A DNA stretch of 64,000 nt from Sphingomonas sp. IC-56 (lineage in GTDB: Bacteria > Pseudomonadota > Alphaproteobacteria > Sphingomonadales > Sphingomonadaceae): positions 124,001 to 188,000 of the forward strand of contig NZ_JAJNDV010000005.1 in assembly GCF_021043375.1 (NCBI RefSeq), written 5' to 3'. The translations under genes and the position numbers were made by a program. Below, one piece after another: positions 34,815 through 42,287 of this stretch (its first letter is position 1; every line of letters begins with the position of its first letter). Under the pieces are notes generated by a model. That model was not told the DNA's origin. It saw only the letters and a program-made list of their open reading frames with translations, and ran no database searches.

Positions 34815-34831
34815 TCCTGCCGCCCCAGCCA
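34815..34831. repeat. attR: right attachment repeat
   Basis: 17-base exact copy of the tRNA-Gln 3' end, including the CCA; upstream bases do not continue the tRNA, so this is only the displaced 3' tip. Confidence 0.9.
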
Positions 34832-34898
34832 ACCATCAATCCTTCTGGTGAGCAGGCGCGAGGTCGAACGGTAGGCGCTGCACCCTGCTGGAAGGCGC

Positions 34899-35468
34899 AT
34901 GCGAGACCATGCCGCGTTGCTCGAGCAGGCCGCGCGGACCATTGGTGAGGTTGACACCGTCCCGGCCGAGATCGTCGTGACCATCGGCGATCCGTTCACG
35001 GGGATACTTGCCGCTTCGGATGCCGCTGAACCTGCTATTATCGTCGTCCGCTTGCATCGCCGTCAGTTCCTCGAGACTTTTGTCGGCACGACAGCCGAGC
35101 GACGATCCGCCGCGGGACCCGACCGGTGCTGATGGCAAACGAGGCGGGCACTTATCATCGCAGTTCGTTGACGACTCGACGTCACGACGGTGAGCATGAT
35201 GAAGCGTGAGATGGCCGCGCCCGAACGCACTGACTTCGCATCTGGCGGAAATCGGTCTGCAGGGCGCTCGACAGATGCTCACGCAAGTCCAGCGCCCGCC
35301 GCGGCCTTGATCCGCGCTTGTGCCGGGAAGGTTTCGGCTGATCTTATCGTCATGGGCACGAACCAGCGCCACGGGCTGCAGCGTTTCCCGATCGGGAGCG
35401 TTGCCCAGGAAGTCCTGCTCGACGCAGCGCAGGATGTGCTGGTAGTGCCGCTCGACAAGTCCGGCTAG
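34899..35468 (+). pseudogene. Decayed universal stress protein(s)
   Basis: Two stretches encode recognisable UspA segments in different frames. At 34899-35103 the text reads VTIGDPFTGILAASD...IIVVRLHRRQFLETFVGTTAER, the C-terminal half of a Usp domain without its N-terminus. At about 35104 one base appears lost; the correct continuation (IRRGTRPVLMAN) lies in the next frame from 35105. A second Usp C-terminus (SADLIVMGTNQRHGLQRFPIGSVAQEVLL...VLVVP) lies at about 35300-35468 in the frame opened at 35190. A tandem-domain Usp gene seems to have decayed by deletions and frameshifts, just outside the island. Confidence 0.7.
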
Positions 35469-35523
35469 GCAGCCGGCGGGCCACGCGGAAGCGGCAAAAG
35501 GGAGAGATCGGATCGGGGCCAGT

Positions 35524-38235
35524 GTGAATATTTTGTGGCTGGTACTGGCGCTCCCGTTCGTGGGCAGCATCGCGTCCGCTATGCTGCCGTCCCGCGCTCG
35601 AAACGCTGCGGGGCTGCTGGCGGGCGGGCTGGCGCTCGCGGGCACGGTGCTGGTGGCGTCGCTTTATCCCGCTATCGCGCAGGGCGCGGCGCTGAGCAGC
35701 CGGATCGAATGGCTGCCCTCGCTGGGGCTGAATCTCGTCCTGCGCCTCGATGGTCTTTCGTGGATATTCGCGCTGCTGGTGCTCGCGATCGGCTTCCTCG
35801 TGGTAGTCTATGCACGCTATTACATGGCGCCCGAAGATCCCGTGCCGCGCTTCTTCTCGTTCCTGCTCGCGTTCATGGGTTCCATGCTCGGGCTGGTGCT
35901 GTCGGGGAACCTCGTCCAGCTCGCCTTTTTCTGGGAGCTGACCAGCCTCTCGTCCTTCCTGCTGATCGGCTATTGGCACCATAATGAAAGCGCGCGCAGC
36001 GCTGCGCGGATGGCGCTGATCGTCACGGCCGCGGGTGGGCTGTGCTTGCTGGTCGGTGTGCTGCTGATCGGCAAGATCGTCGGCAGCTACGATCTCGACG
36101 CCGTGCTCGCCGCGGGCGACCAGATCCGCGCCAGCAGCTACTATCTCCCCGCACTGATCCTGATCCTGATCGGCGCCTTCACTAAAAGCGCGCAGTTTCC
36201 TTTCCACTTCTGGCTGCCGCACGCGATGGCAGCGCCGACCCCGGTCTCGGCCTATCTCCATTCGGCGACCATGGTGAAGGCCGGGGTGTTCGTGCTGATC
36301 CGGCTATGGCCGGTGCTGGCGGGAACGGATGCCTGGTATTTCATCGTCACCACCACAGGCCTGATCACCCTGATCCTCGGGGCCTGGGCGGCGATCTTCC
36401 AACAGGATCTGAAGGGCCTGCTTGCGTATTCGACGATCAGCCATCTGGGCATCATCACGCTGCTGCTCGGCATCGGCAGCCCGCTCGCGGCGGTGGCGGC
36501 GATCTTCCACACGCTAAACCACGCTACCTTCAAGGCCTCGCTGTTCATGGCGGCGGGGATCATCGACCACGAGGCCGGCACGCGCGACCTGCGCAAGCTG
36601 AGCGGGCTGTATCGGTTCATGCCGATCACGGCGACGCTTGCGATGGTGGCGGCGGCGGCCATGGCCGGGGTGCCGCTGCTCAACGGCTTCCTGTCAAAAG
36701 AGATGCTGCTCGCCGAGGCGCTTGAAGACTATAACGACACCTGGCTCGATCAGGCATTGCCCTGGCTGGCCACGGTCGCGCTGATCTTCAGCGTGCTCTA
36801 TTCGGTGCGCTTCATTCACCAGAGCTTCTTCGGGCCTTCTCCGCGCGATCTGGACCGACAGCCGCACGAGGCCCCGCGCTGGATGCGCGTGCCGATCGAG
36901 ATACTTGTGATCGCGTGCGTCGTGATCGGCATCTTCCCCGCCGCCACAATCGGGCCTTTCCTTGATGTTGCCGCGCGCGCGGCACTGGGCGGCGATGCGC
37001 CCGAATACAGCCTGGCCATTTGGCATGGATTCAGCCAGCCGCTGCTGCTCAGCATGCTGGCTCTCGTGCTCGGGACGGCTGGCTATATCGTGTTCGCGCG
37101 GCGGCTGAATGCAATGGAAGCCGTTCCGCTGCTCGGTCGCCTGCAGGGAAGGCGGATGTTCGACGCCGTGCTTTCGGTGCTGGTGTTGGCGGCGCGCCGG
37201 CTTGAGGCGCGCTTCGGGACCCGGCGGCTCCAGCCCCAGCTGCGCGTGCTGGTGGTGATTGCCTGCGTGGCTGGGCTGCTGCCGTTCCTGCGCTATGGCT
37301 ATGGCCTCGGCAATGCGGGCGGCACGCTTGTCGATCCCGGCTTTGCAATAATCTGGCTGATCGGCGGAGCCTGTGCGATTGCCGCAGCCTGGCAGGCAAA
37401 ATATCACCGCCTTGCCGCGGTCGTGCTCGCATCGGGCGCGGGCCTGGTCAGCTGCATCAGCTTCGTCTGGCTCTCCGCGCCGGACCTGGCGCTTACACAG
37501 CTGCTGGTAGAGACCGTGACCACGGTTCTGCTCCTGCTCGGGCTGCGTTGGTTGCCCCAGCGGCTTCCCGATGTCTGGCCAGAGCATCGTGCGCCGGCGA
37601 GCGTCGGGCTGCGGCGCACCACCGATCTCGCGATCGCGGTCATCGCCGGAACCGGCATGGCGCTGCTGGCCTATGCCGTGATGACGCGGCCCGTTCGAGA
37701 TACCATTTCGCGCTTCTTTCTTGATCGCTCCTATCCCGATGGCGGCGGACGCAACGTCGTGAACGTGATCCTGGTCGATTTCCGCGCATTCGATACGCTG
37801 GGTGAAATCACCGTGCTGGCGATCGTCGCACTGACGATCTTCTCGCTGCTTCGTCGCTTCCGGCCTGCGCGCGAAAGCGTCCTCGACCCCGTGCAGCAAC
37901 GCCGGCAGAACGCGTTCGACGAGGCGCGCGAGGACCGTAGCCCGGGCGACACGATCACCGATTACCTGTTCGTGCCCCGTGTGATTCTCGAATGGCTGTT
38001 CCCAGTCGTCATTGTGCTGGCGCTGTATCTGCTGCTTCGCGGGCACGATCTGCCGGGCGGCGGGTTCGCCGCGGGGGTCACCATGTCGATCGCGCTCATC
38101 CTGCAATATATGGCGTCGGGTACCCAAAGCGTGGAATCGCGGCTGCGTGTCCGGCCGATCCGCTGGATGGGCACGGGCTTGCTGATCGCCGCCGCCACGG
38201 CGTCGGGGCACTCCTTTTCGGGCGCCCATTCCTGA
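35524..38235 (+). CDS. mrpA: Mrp/Mnh Na+/H+ antiporter subunit A (A/B fusion, frameshifted near the 3' end)
   Basis: 903-residue product of a gene that would normally encode a fused MrpAB of about 968 residues. The N-terminal part is homologous to the NuoL proton channel (transmembrane segments, LAFMGSMLGLVLSGNLVQLAFFWELTSLSSFLLIG, the LSTISHLGII-type segment). The C-terminal MnhB domain begins at LEWLFPVVIVLALYLLLRGHDLPGGGFAAG but is interrupted: after AAAT the frame reads ASGHSFSGAHS and stops. The rest of MnhB is in the -1 frame from 38199. Start GTG 35524. It is the first gene of a six-gene operon for Na+(K+)/H+ antiport and pH homeostasis. Confidence 0.88.
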   Translation: MNILWLVLALPFVGSIASAMLPSRARNAAGLLAGGLALAGTVLVASLYPAIAQGAALSSRIEWLPSLGLNLVLRLDGLSWIFALLVLAIGFLVVVYARYYMAPEDPVPRFFSFLLAFMGSMLGLVLSGNLVQLAFFWELTSLSSFLLIGYWHHNESARSAARMALIVTAAGGLCLLVGVLLIGKIVGSYDLDAVLAAGDQIRASSYYLPALILILIGAFTKSAQFPFHFWLPHAMAAPTPVSAYLHSATMVKAGVFVLIRLWPVLAGTDAWYFIVTTTGLITLILGAWAAIFQQDLKGLLAYSTISHLGIITLLLGIGSPLAAVAAIFHTLNHATFKASLFMAAGIIDHEAGTRDLRKLSGLYRFMPITATLAMVAAAAMAGVPLLNGFLSKEMLLAEALEDYNDTWLDQALPWLATVALIFSVLYSVRFIHQSFFGPSPRDLDRQPHEAPRWMRVPIEILVIACVVIGIFPAATIGPFLDVAARAALGGDAPEYSLAIWHGFSQPLLLSMLALVLGTAGYIVFARRLNAMEAVPLLGRLQGRRMFDAVLSVLVLAARRLEARFGTRRLQPQLRVLVVIACVAGLLPFLRYGYGLGNAGGTLVDPGFAIIWLIGGACAIAAAWQAKYHRLAAVVLASGAGLVSCISFVWLSAPDLALTQLLVETVTTVLLLLGLRWLPQRLPDVWPEHRAPASVGLRRTTDLAIAVIAGTGMALLAYAVMTRPVRDTISRFFLDRSYPDGGGRNVVNVILVDFRAFDTLGEITVLAIVALTIFSLLRRFRPARESVLDPVQQRRQNAFDEAREDRSPGDTITDYLFVPRVILEWLFPVVIVLALYLLLRGHDLPGGGFAAGVTMSIALILQYMASGTQSVESRLRVRPIRWMGTGLLIAAATASGHSFSGAHS

Positions 38236-38432
38236 CGTCGTGGTTCCGCTATCTGGAGGTGCCGCTTATCGGCAAAATTCCCGTGGCAACCGCCTTGCTG
38301 TTCGACCTTGGCGTGTTCCTGTTGGTGGTGGGAGCGACCGCCCTCATCCTGATCGCGATTGCTCACCAGTCGATCCGGACGCCGGTGCGGTCAACACGCG
38401 CCCCAGACGACGCGGCGCCGGAGAAAGGCTGA
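38199..38432 (+). pseudogene. Displaced end of the MrpB (MnhB) domain
   Basis: In the -1 frame relative to mrpA, 38199-38432 encodes GVGALLFGRPFLTSWFRYLEVPLIGK...VFLLVVGATALILIAIAHQSIR, the missing last two helices of MnhB. The expected ACG-GGC-GTC reads ACGGCGTC here, consistent with loss of one G. Its stop TGA overlaps the mrpC start by one base, as it would for an intact mrpAB gene. Confidence 0.8.
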
Positions 38433-38770
38433 TGGAGATCGTTCTTGCGCTCGGCATCGGCGTGCTTACCGCATCCGGGGTGTGGCTGCTCCTGCGTCCG
38501 CGCACCTTCCAGGTGATCCTCGGCCTGTCGCTTCTGTCCTATGCAGTGAACCTGTTCATCTATGCGATGGGGCGGCTCAACATCGACGCGCCGCCGATCG
38601 TGGGCGCGGGCGTCGGCAATCTGGGCGGTTATGACGATCCGGTGCCGCAGGCGCTGGTGCTCACCGCGATCGTGATCTCGTTCGCGATGACAGCCTTGCT
38701 GCTCGTCGTCCTGATCGCCTCCCGCGGCATCACCGGCACCGACCATGTCGACGGGGATGACGGCGAATGA
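38432..38770 (+). CDS. mrpC: Mrp Na+/H+ antiporter subunit C
   Basis: 112-residue membrane protein homologous to NuoK. Three helices are visible, with VLTASGVWLLLRPRTFQVILGLSLLSYAVNLFIYAMG and DPVPQALVLTAIVISFAMTALLLV, typical of MrpC. It starts at ATG 38432 overlapping the end of the displaced mrpB part and overlaps mrpD by 4 nt, so translation of the whole operon is coupled. Confidence 0.93.
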   Translation: MEIVLALGIGVLTASGVWLLLRPRTFQVILGLSLLSYAVNLFIYAMGRLNIDAPPIVGAGVGNLGGYDDPVPQALVLTAIVISFAMTALLLVVLIASRGITGTDHVDGDDGE

Positions 38771-40374
38771 GCGGCGGCTGGATCGAACAGCTGATCGTCG
38801 CGCCGGTTCTGCTTCCCTTGCTAGCGGGCGCGGCGATGCTGCTACTCAACGAACGCCGACGGACGGCAAAGCGTGTCATCGCGCTCGGGACCGCTGGAGC
38901 GCTGGTTGCGCTGTCGGCCGTGCTGCTCGTGCATGTCGCCACGCTAGGCTTTGCCGGCAAACTGGCGTCAACCGCCTATTCCATTGGAGGCTGGCCGGCG
39001 CCGTTCGGGATCGTGCTGGTGCTCGACTGGCTGTCGGCACTGATGCTGATGCTCACCAGCGTGCTTGGGTTCGCCGCCTTGCTCTACGCGACCGCGCGCT
39101 GGGATCAGGCTGGAGCACGATTCCATGGGCTGTTCCTGTTCCAGTTGATGGGCCTCAATGGCGCATTCCTGACCGGCGACCTGTTCAACCTGTTCGTGTT
39201 CTTCGAAGTGCTGCTTGCTGCCTCGTTCGGGCTGCTGCTCCACGGCTCGGGCAAGGGACGGGTCAAGGCCGCGCTCCATTATGTCGCGATCAACGTCGCG
39301 ACGTCGCTGCTTTTCCTGATCGGGACGGCGCTGATCTACGGTGTGACCGGCACGCTGAACATGGCGGATCTGGCGATACGCATCCCCGCCGTGGCCGAGG
39401 CCGACCTAGCACTGCTCCAGGCGGGCATGGCGATCCTTGGCATTGCCTTCCTCATCAAGGCGGGGATGTGGCCTCTCGGCTTCTGGCTTCCGCGCACCTA
39501 CGCAGCGGCGGCGCCGCCCGTCGCTGCCTTGTTCGCGATCCTGAGCAAGGTGGGGGTTTATGCAGTGCTGCGCGTCTATCTGCTGCTGTTCAGCGGCGAG
39601 GTGGGCTGGACGGTGAATTTTGGCGAGGAATGGCTGTTCTTCGGCGGCATGGCGACGATCGCCTTTGGCATGATCGGCGTGCTCGCGGCGAGGCGGCTTA
39701 CGCGCATCGCCGGTTACTCGCTGATCGTTTCGGCGGGAACACTGCTCGGGGCAGTGGGTGCCGGCGAAGGCGCGGTGCTGGCCGGCGCGCTGTTCTATCT
39801 GGCGAGTTCGACCCTTGGAGTCAGCGCTTTCTACCTGCTGATTGAGCTGGTGGAGCGGCGGGAGGCGGGGCCTGCCGCGACTGGTGAGCCGGTCTTCGAC
39901 GACGAGTACACTGGGCTGGCGGCGCCAGGGCGCGAGACCGAGATCGGCGTCACGATCCCGGCCTCGGTTGCGATCCTGGGCGGCGGCTTTGCCTTTTGCG
40001 TGCTGCTGATTGCCGGTCTCCCGCCGCTTTCGGGCTTCGTCGCCAAGTTCGCGATCGTCGACGGGCTGCTGAACCTGGACGACACCGTCAGTGCCCCGGT
40101 GTGGTGGCTGATCGCGCTGATCGTAGCGTCGGGCCTGGCCACATTGGTCGCGACCACCCGCGCGGGTATCGATCTGATCTGGGCGCCGTCGGACAAGCCT
40201 CAGCCGGCACTGCGCCTCGCCGAGCTGCTGCCGGTCGGCATGCTGCTCGGGATCTGCCTAGCTTTGACGATCTTCGCGGCACCGGTCATGCGCTACATGG
40301 AGCGCGCCGGCCAGTCGCTCAGCGACCGCCACGGCTATATCGAGGCCGTGCTTAAGGCAGGGGCGGAGCGATGA
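38767..40374 (+). CDS. mrpD: Mrp Na+/H+ antiporter subunit D
   Basis: 535-residue membrane protein homologous to NuoM/NuoN, with about 14 helices. The segments LFNLFVFFEVLLAASFGLLLHG (conserved Glu) and GIAFLIKAGMWPLGFWLPRTYAAAAPPVAALFAILSKVG (conserved Lys) carry the proton-pathway residues known in the family. A Glu/Arg-rich cytoplasmic loop (ELVERREAGPAATGEPVFDDEYTG) matches MrpD/PhaD. It overlaps mrpC and mrpE by 4 nt each. Confidence 0.94.
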   Translation: MSGGWIEQLIVAPVLLPLLAGAAMLLLNERRRTAKRVIALGTAGALVALSAVLLVHVATLGFAGKLASTAYSIGGWPAPFGIVLVLDWLSALMLMLTSVLGFAALLYATARWDQAGARFHGLFLFQLMGLNGAFLTGDLFNLFVFFEVLLAASFGLLLHGSGKGRVKAALHYVAINVATSLLFLIGTALIYGVTGTLNMADLAIRIPAVAEADLALLQAGMAILGIAFLIKAGMWPLGFWLPRTYAAAAPPVAALFAILSKVGVYAVLRVYLLLFSGEVGWTVNFGEEWLFFGGMATIAFGMIGVLAARRLTRIAGYSLIVSAGTLLGAVGAGEGAVLAGALFYLASSTLGVSAFYLLIELVERREAGPAATGEPVFDDEYTGLAAPGRETEIGVTIPASVAILGGGFAFCVLLIAGLPPLSGFVAKFAIVDGLLNLDDTVSAPVWWLIALIVASGLATLVATTRAGIDLIWAPSDKPQPALRLAELLPVGMLLGICLALTIFAAPVMRYMERAGQSLSDRHGYIEAVLKAGAER

Positions 40375-40859
40375 CGCGCTGGATTCCCTATCCGGCAGTT
40401 ACCGCGGGGCTGCTCCTGCTGTGGCTGCTGCTAACTCAGTCCTTCTCCGCTGGGCAGGTCCTGCTCGGGGCAGCGGTGGCGGTGTTCGCTGGCCGGGCAA
40501 TGGCGCTTCTGCGGCCGCCACCACCGGGCCGCATCCGGATTGCGCCGATGCTCAGGCTCGCTGGGCTGGTGATGATCGACGTGGTACGCTCCAATCTTGC
40601 CGTGGCGGCGATCGTCCTGTTCCGCCGGCGCGACCGCGTGGCTGACTTCGTTCGCATCCCCCTCGACCTTGCGGACCGGAATGGGCTGGCGCTGCTCGCC
40701 CTGATCATCAGTGCCACGCCGGGAACGCTGTGGGTCGATTATGACCGGCGGAAGCGATTGCTGCTCCTTCATGTCCTCGATTTGATTGACGAAGCGCAGT
40801 GGGTGGCGCTGATCAAGGATCGCTACGAGGCATTGTTGATCGAGGCGTTCGAGCGATGA
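40371..40859 (+). CDS. mrpE: Mrp Na+/H+ antiporter subunit E
   Basis: 162-residue protein with two N-terminal membrane helices and a cytoplasmic C-terminal domain. The late segments LALIISATPGTLWVDYDRRKRLLLLHVLDL and WVALIKDRYEALLIEAFER are typical of MrpE. MrpE is the least conserved subunit and is needed for assembly or efficiency of the antiporter. It overlaps mrpD and mrpF by 4 nt. Confidence 0.92.
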   Translation: MTRWIPYPAVTAGLLLLWLLLTQSFSAGQVLLGAAVAVFAGRAMALLRPPPPGRIRIAPMLRLAGLVMIDVVRSNLAVAAIVLFRRRDRVADFVRIPLDLADRNGLALLALIISATPGTLWVDYDRRKRLLLLHVLDLIDEAQWVALIKDRYEALLIEAFER

Positions 40860-41137
40860 CGGGGCTGATGCTCGCACTGGCGATCACCGCCGCGCAGGTC
40901 ATGCTCGGCATCGCGATGCTTTGCGCGAGCTGGCGCATGATGCGCGGGCCGCGCGCGCAGGACCGCGTGCTCGGGCTCGACACCTTCTACACCAATGCGA
41001 TGCTGCTGCTGCTGACCTTCGGGATCCAGACGGGGCGAACGCTCTATTTCGAAGCAGCGGTGGTCATTGCACTGCTTGGCTTTACCAGCACGGTGGCACT
41101 CGCCAAGTTCCTGATGCGCGGCGAGGTGATCGAATGA
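40856..41137 (+). CDS. mrpF: Mrp Na+/H+ antiporter subunit F
   Basis: 93-residue protein with three membrane helices. The motif MMRGPRAQDRVLGLDTFYTNAMLLLLTFGI, with the conserved Asp, is the MrpF signature. ATG 40856 overlaps the mrpE stop by 4 nt; the gene overlaps mrpG by 4 nt. Confidence 0.93.
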   Translation: MTGLMLALAITAAQVMLGIAMLCASWRMMRGPRAQDRVLGLDTFYTNAMLLLLTFGIQTGRTLYFEAAVVIALLGFTSTVALAKFLMRGEVIE

Positions 41138-41511
41138 TCCAGGCACCCGATCTCCCCGGCTGGGCGGCGCTGATCGTCGCGCTGCTGGTGCTCGCCGGCG
41201 CTGCGACGACCTTGATAGGCTCGCTGGGCCTGCTCCGGCTGAAGACCTTTTACGAGCGGGTCCACGCGCCCACGCTGGGCAGTACGCTCGGCATGTGGCT
41301 GATCGTGCTCGCCTCGATCGTCTGCTTGACGGTGCTGCGCGGTCGCCCCTCGCTGCACGAGCTGCTGATCCCGCTCTTCCTCACCGTGACCGCCCCGGTC
41401 GGCTTCATGCTCCTCGCCCGATCCGCGCTCTACCGCGACCGTGCGGAAGAGCGGGCACATATCGCCCAGGAGCCCAACGAGGGCACCGGCGAGCCTCCAC
41501 GAGACGCGTAG
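41134..41511 (+). CDS. mrpG: Mrp Na+/H+ antiporter subunit G
   Basis: 125-residue protein with three membrane helices. The IGSLGLLRLKTFYERVHAPTLGSTLG motif and the HELLIPLFLTVTAPVGFMLLARSALYRD end are diagnostic of MrpG. A charged C-terminal tail (RAEERAHIAQEPNEGTGEPPRDA) is longer than in short homologues. It ends the A(B)-C-D-E-F-G operon; the following 383 bases belong to the efflux operon's leader and promoter. Confidence 0.92.
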   Translation: MIQAPDLPGWAALIVALLVLAGAATTLIGSLGLLRLKTFYERVHAPTLGSTLGMWLIVLASIVCLTVLRGRPSLHELLIPLFLTVTAPVGFMLLARSALYRDRAEERAHIAQEPNEGTGEPPRDA

Positions 41512-41641
41512 CGCGGCGCGCCTGCGAGCAGGCAGGGTCGGCAACCGCCTGTCCCAGCTGCTCGACGAACGCACCCTGGATCGAAACCAGGGCGAGAGCG
41601 GCCGCCTATAGACAAAAATACTGCACGGTATAAAAAGGCAG

Positions 41642-41683
41642 TTGACCCGCAGCAGCAGCGTTTCTATACCGGTCAGTATAGAA
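41642..41683 (+). promoter_or_regulatory. sigma70 promoter with overlapping palindromic operator for the efflux operon
   Basis: TTGACC (41642-41647) and TATACC (41665-41670) are separated by 17 bases. The perfect inverted repeat TTCTATAC-N6-GTATAGAA (41662-41683) covers the -10 and start region, an arrangement for steric repression, as by a TetR/MarR-type repressor. The rest of the 383-base gap (41512-41894) is a leader of about 210 bases with no recognised element. Confidence 0.6.
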
Positions 41684-41894
41684 CGATCAGGGTGAAGCCG
41701 CGCCGGCATTGATACGGCCGGGCGGTCAACACTTCAGCAGAATGGATGGAGAGCCGAGGCGAGTGGCGCGGGCATGGGTTCGTGCGGCGTCGCTTCGTGT
41801 CTTTCGAAGACAAGCATCGGTGACGCTGACGGAAGGGTTCCGTACAGCGCGGGGGCGCTCGCCCTCGGCCGATCAACCAGGAGGAGGCGTTATC

Positions 41895-42287
41895 ATGGCG
41901 TATCTCAACTTCAGCGAAGTGCAAGGCGGCACTGCGGCGCCAGCGGTTACCAGGCCGACCGCCAAGAGCGGGTTCTCCGCGCTCGAATGGTCGGTGGTGG
42001 CGATCGCGCAGAAGGATCGGCTGGGGAGCCTGAACAAGCCGGGACGCATGTCCGTGGCGCTTGGCGCCATCTTTGGCGGCTTCAAGGGCGATCCGACCTT
42101 GGCAGACCCGCGCTTGGAGGCGCTGCGCCGCATCGCCGTGCTTGCCTGGCATCATGGTTATGCCGTCCCGCGCAACGAAATCCATGCATTCCACGCGACG
42201 GGCTACACCGCCGAACAATATGAAACCCTGATGGCTAGCATCAGCCGCGGCCGCTCGGCCCTGAACCAGGGAAAGCGATTTCGATGA
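41895..42287 (+). CDS. Small protein leading the RND operon, function unknown
   Basis: 130-residue, Ala-rich, basic protein without membrane helix or signal peptide. Recognisable features are only a central SALEWSVVAIAQKDRLGSLNKPGRMSVALGAIFGG and the LAWHHGYAVPRNEIHAFHATGYTAEQYETLMASI segment; I cannot assign a family. The ATG at 41895 has a strong ribosome site (GGAGGAG), which is why the longer upstream frame is rejected. It overlaps the adaptor gene by 4 nt and is the first gene behind the repressible promoter, so it is probably tied to the efflux system. Confidence 0.75.
   Translation: MAYLNFSEVQGGTAAPAVTRPTAKSGFSALEWSVVAIAQKDRLGSLNKPGRMSVALGAIFGGFKGDPTLADPRLEALRRIAVLAWHHGYAVPRNEIHAFHATGYTAEQYETLMASISRGRSALNQGKRFR

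Larger units (their letters stand above)
26234..34831. mobile_element. Integrative genomic island at tRNA-Gln
   Basis: The region between two exact 17-base copies of the tRNA-Gln 3' end (TCCTGCCGCCCCAGCCA at 26234-26250 and 34815-34831) is a foreign segment of about 8.6 kb. It contains a tyrosine integrase at the right end reading toward the island interior, a serine recombinase, an AlbA_2-type ATPase, a methyltransferase and a putative nuclease. By eye the cargo from 26440 to 33013 is more AT-rich and uses rarer codons than the flanking genes. No conjugation, replication or structural phage genes are seen, so it is a compact integrative element carrying mainly defence-like cargo. Confidence 0.88.

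Noticed and set aside
34815..34831. Second tRNA-Gln gene
   Set aside because: Only the last 17 bases of the tRNA are present; the upstream sequence cannot form the other arms. It is the attR repeat.
38190..38210. Programmed -1 frameshift in mrpAB
   Set aside because: No slippery heptamer or downstream pseudoknot-like structure is evident at ACGGCGTC; a simple 1-nt deletion or sequencing error explains it better.
41709..41894. Upstream extension of the small RND-operon protein from TTG 41709
   Set aside because: The extra 62 residues are Arg-rich and low quality, and a strong ribosome site precedes ATG 41895.
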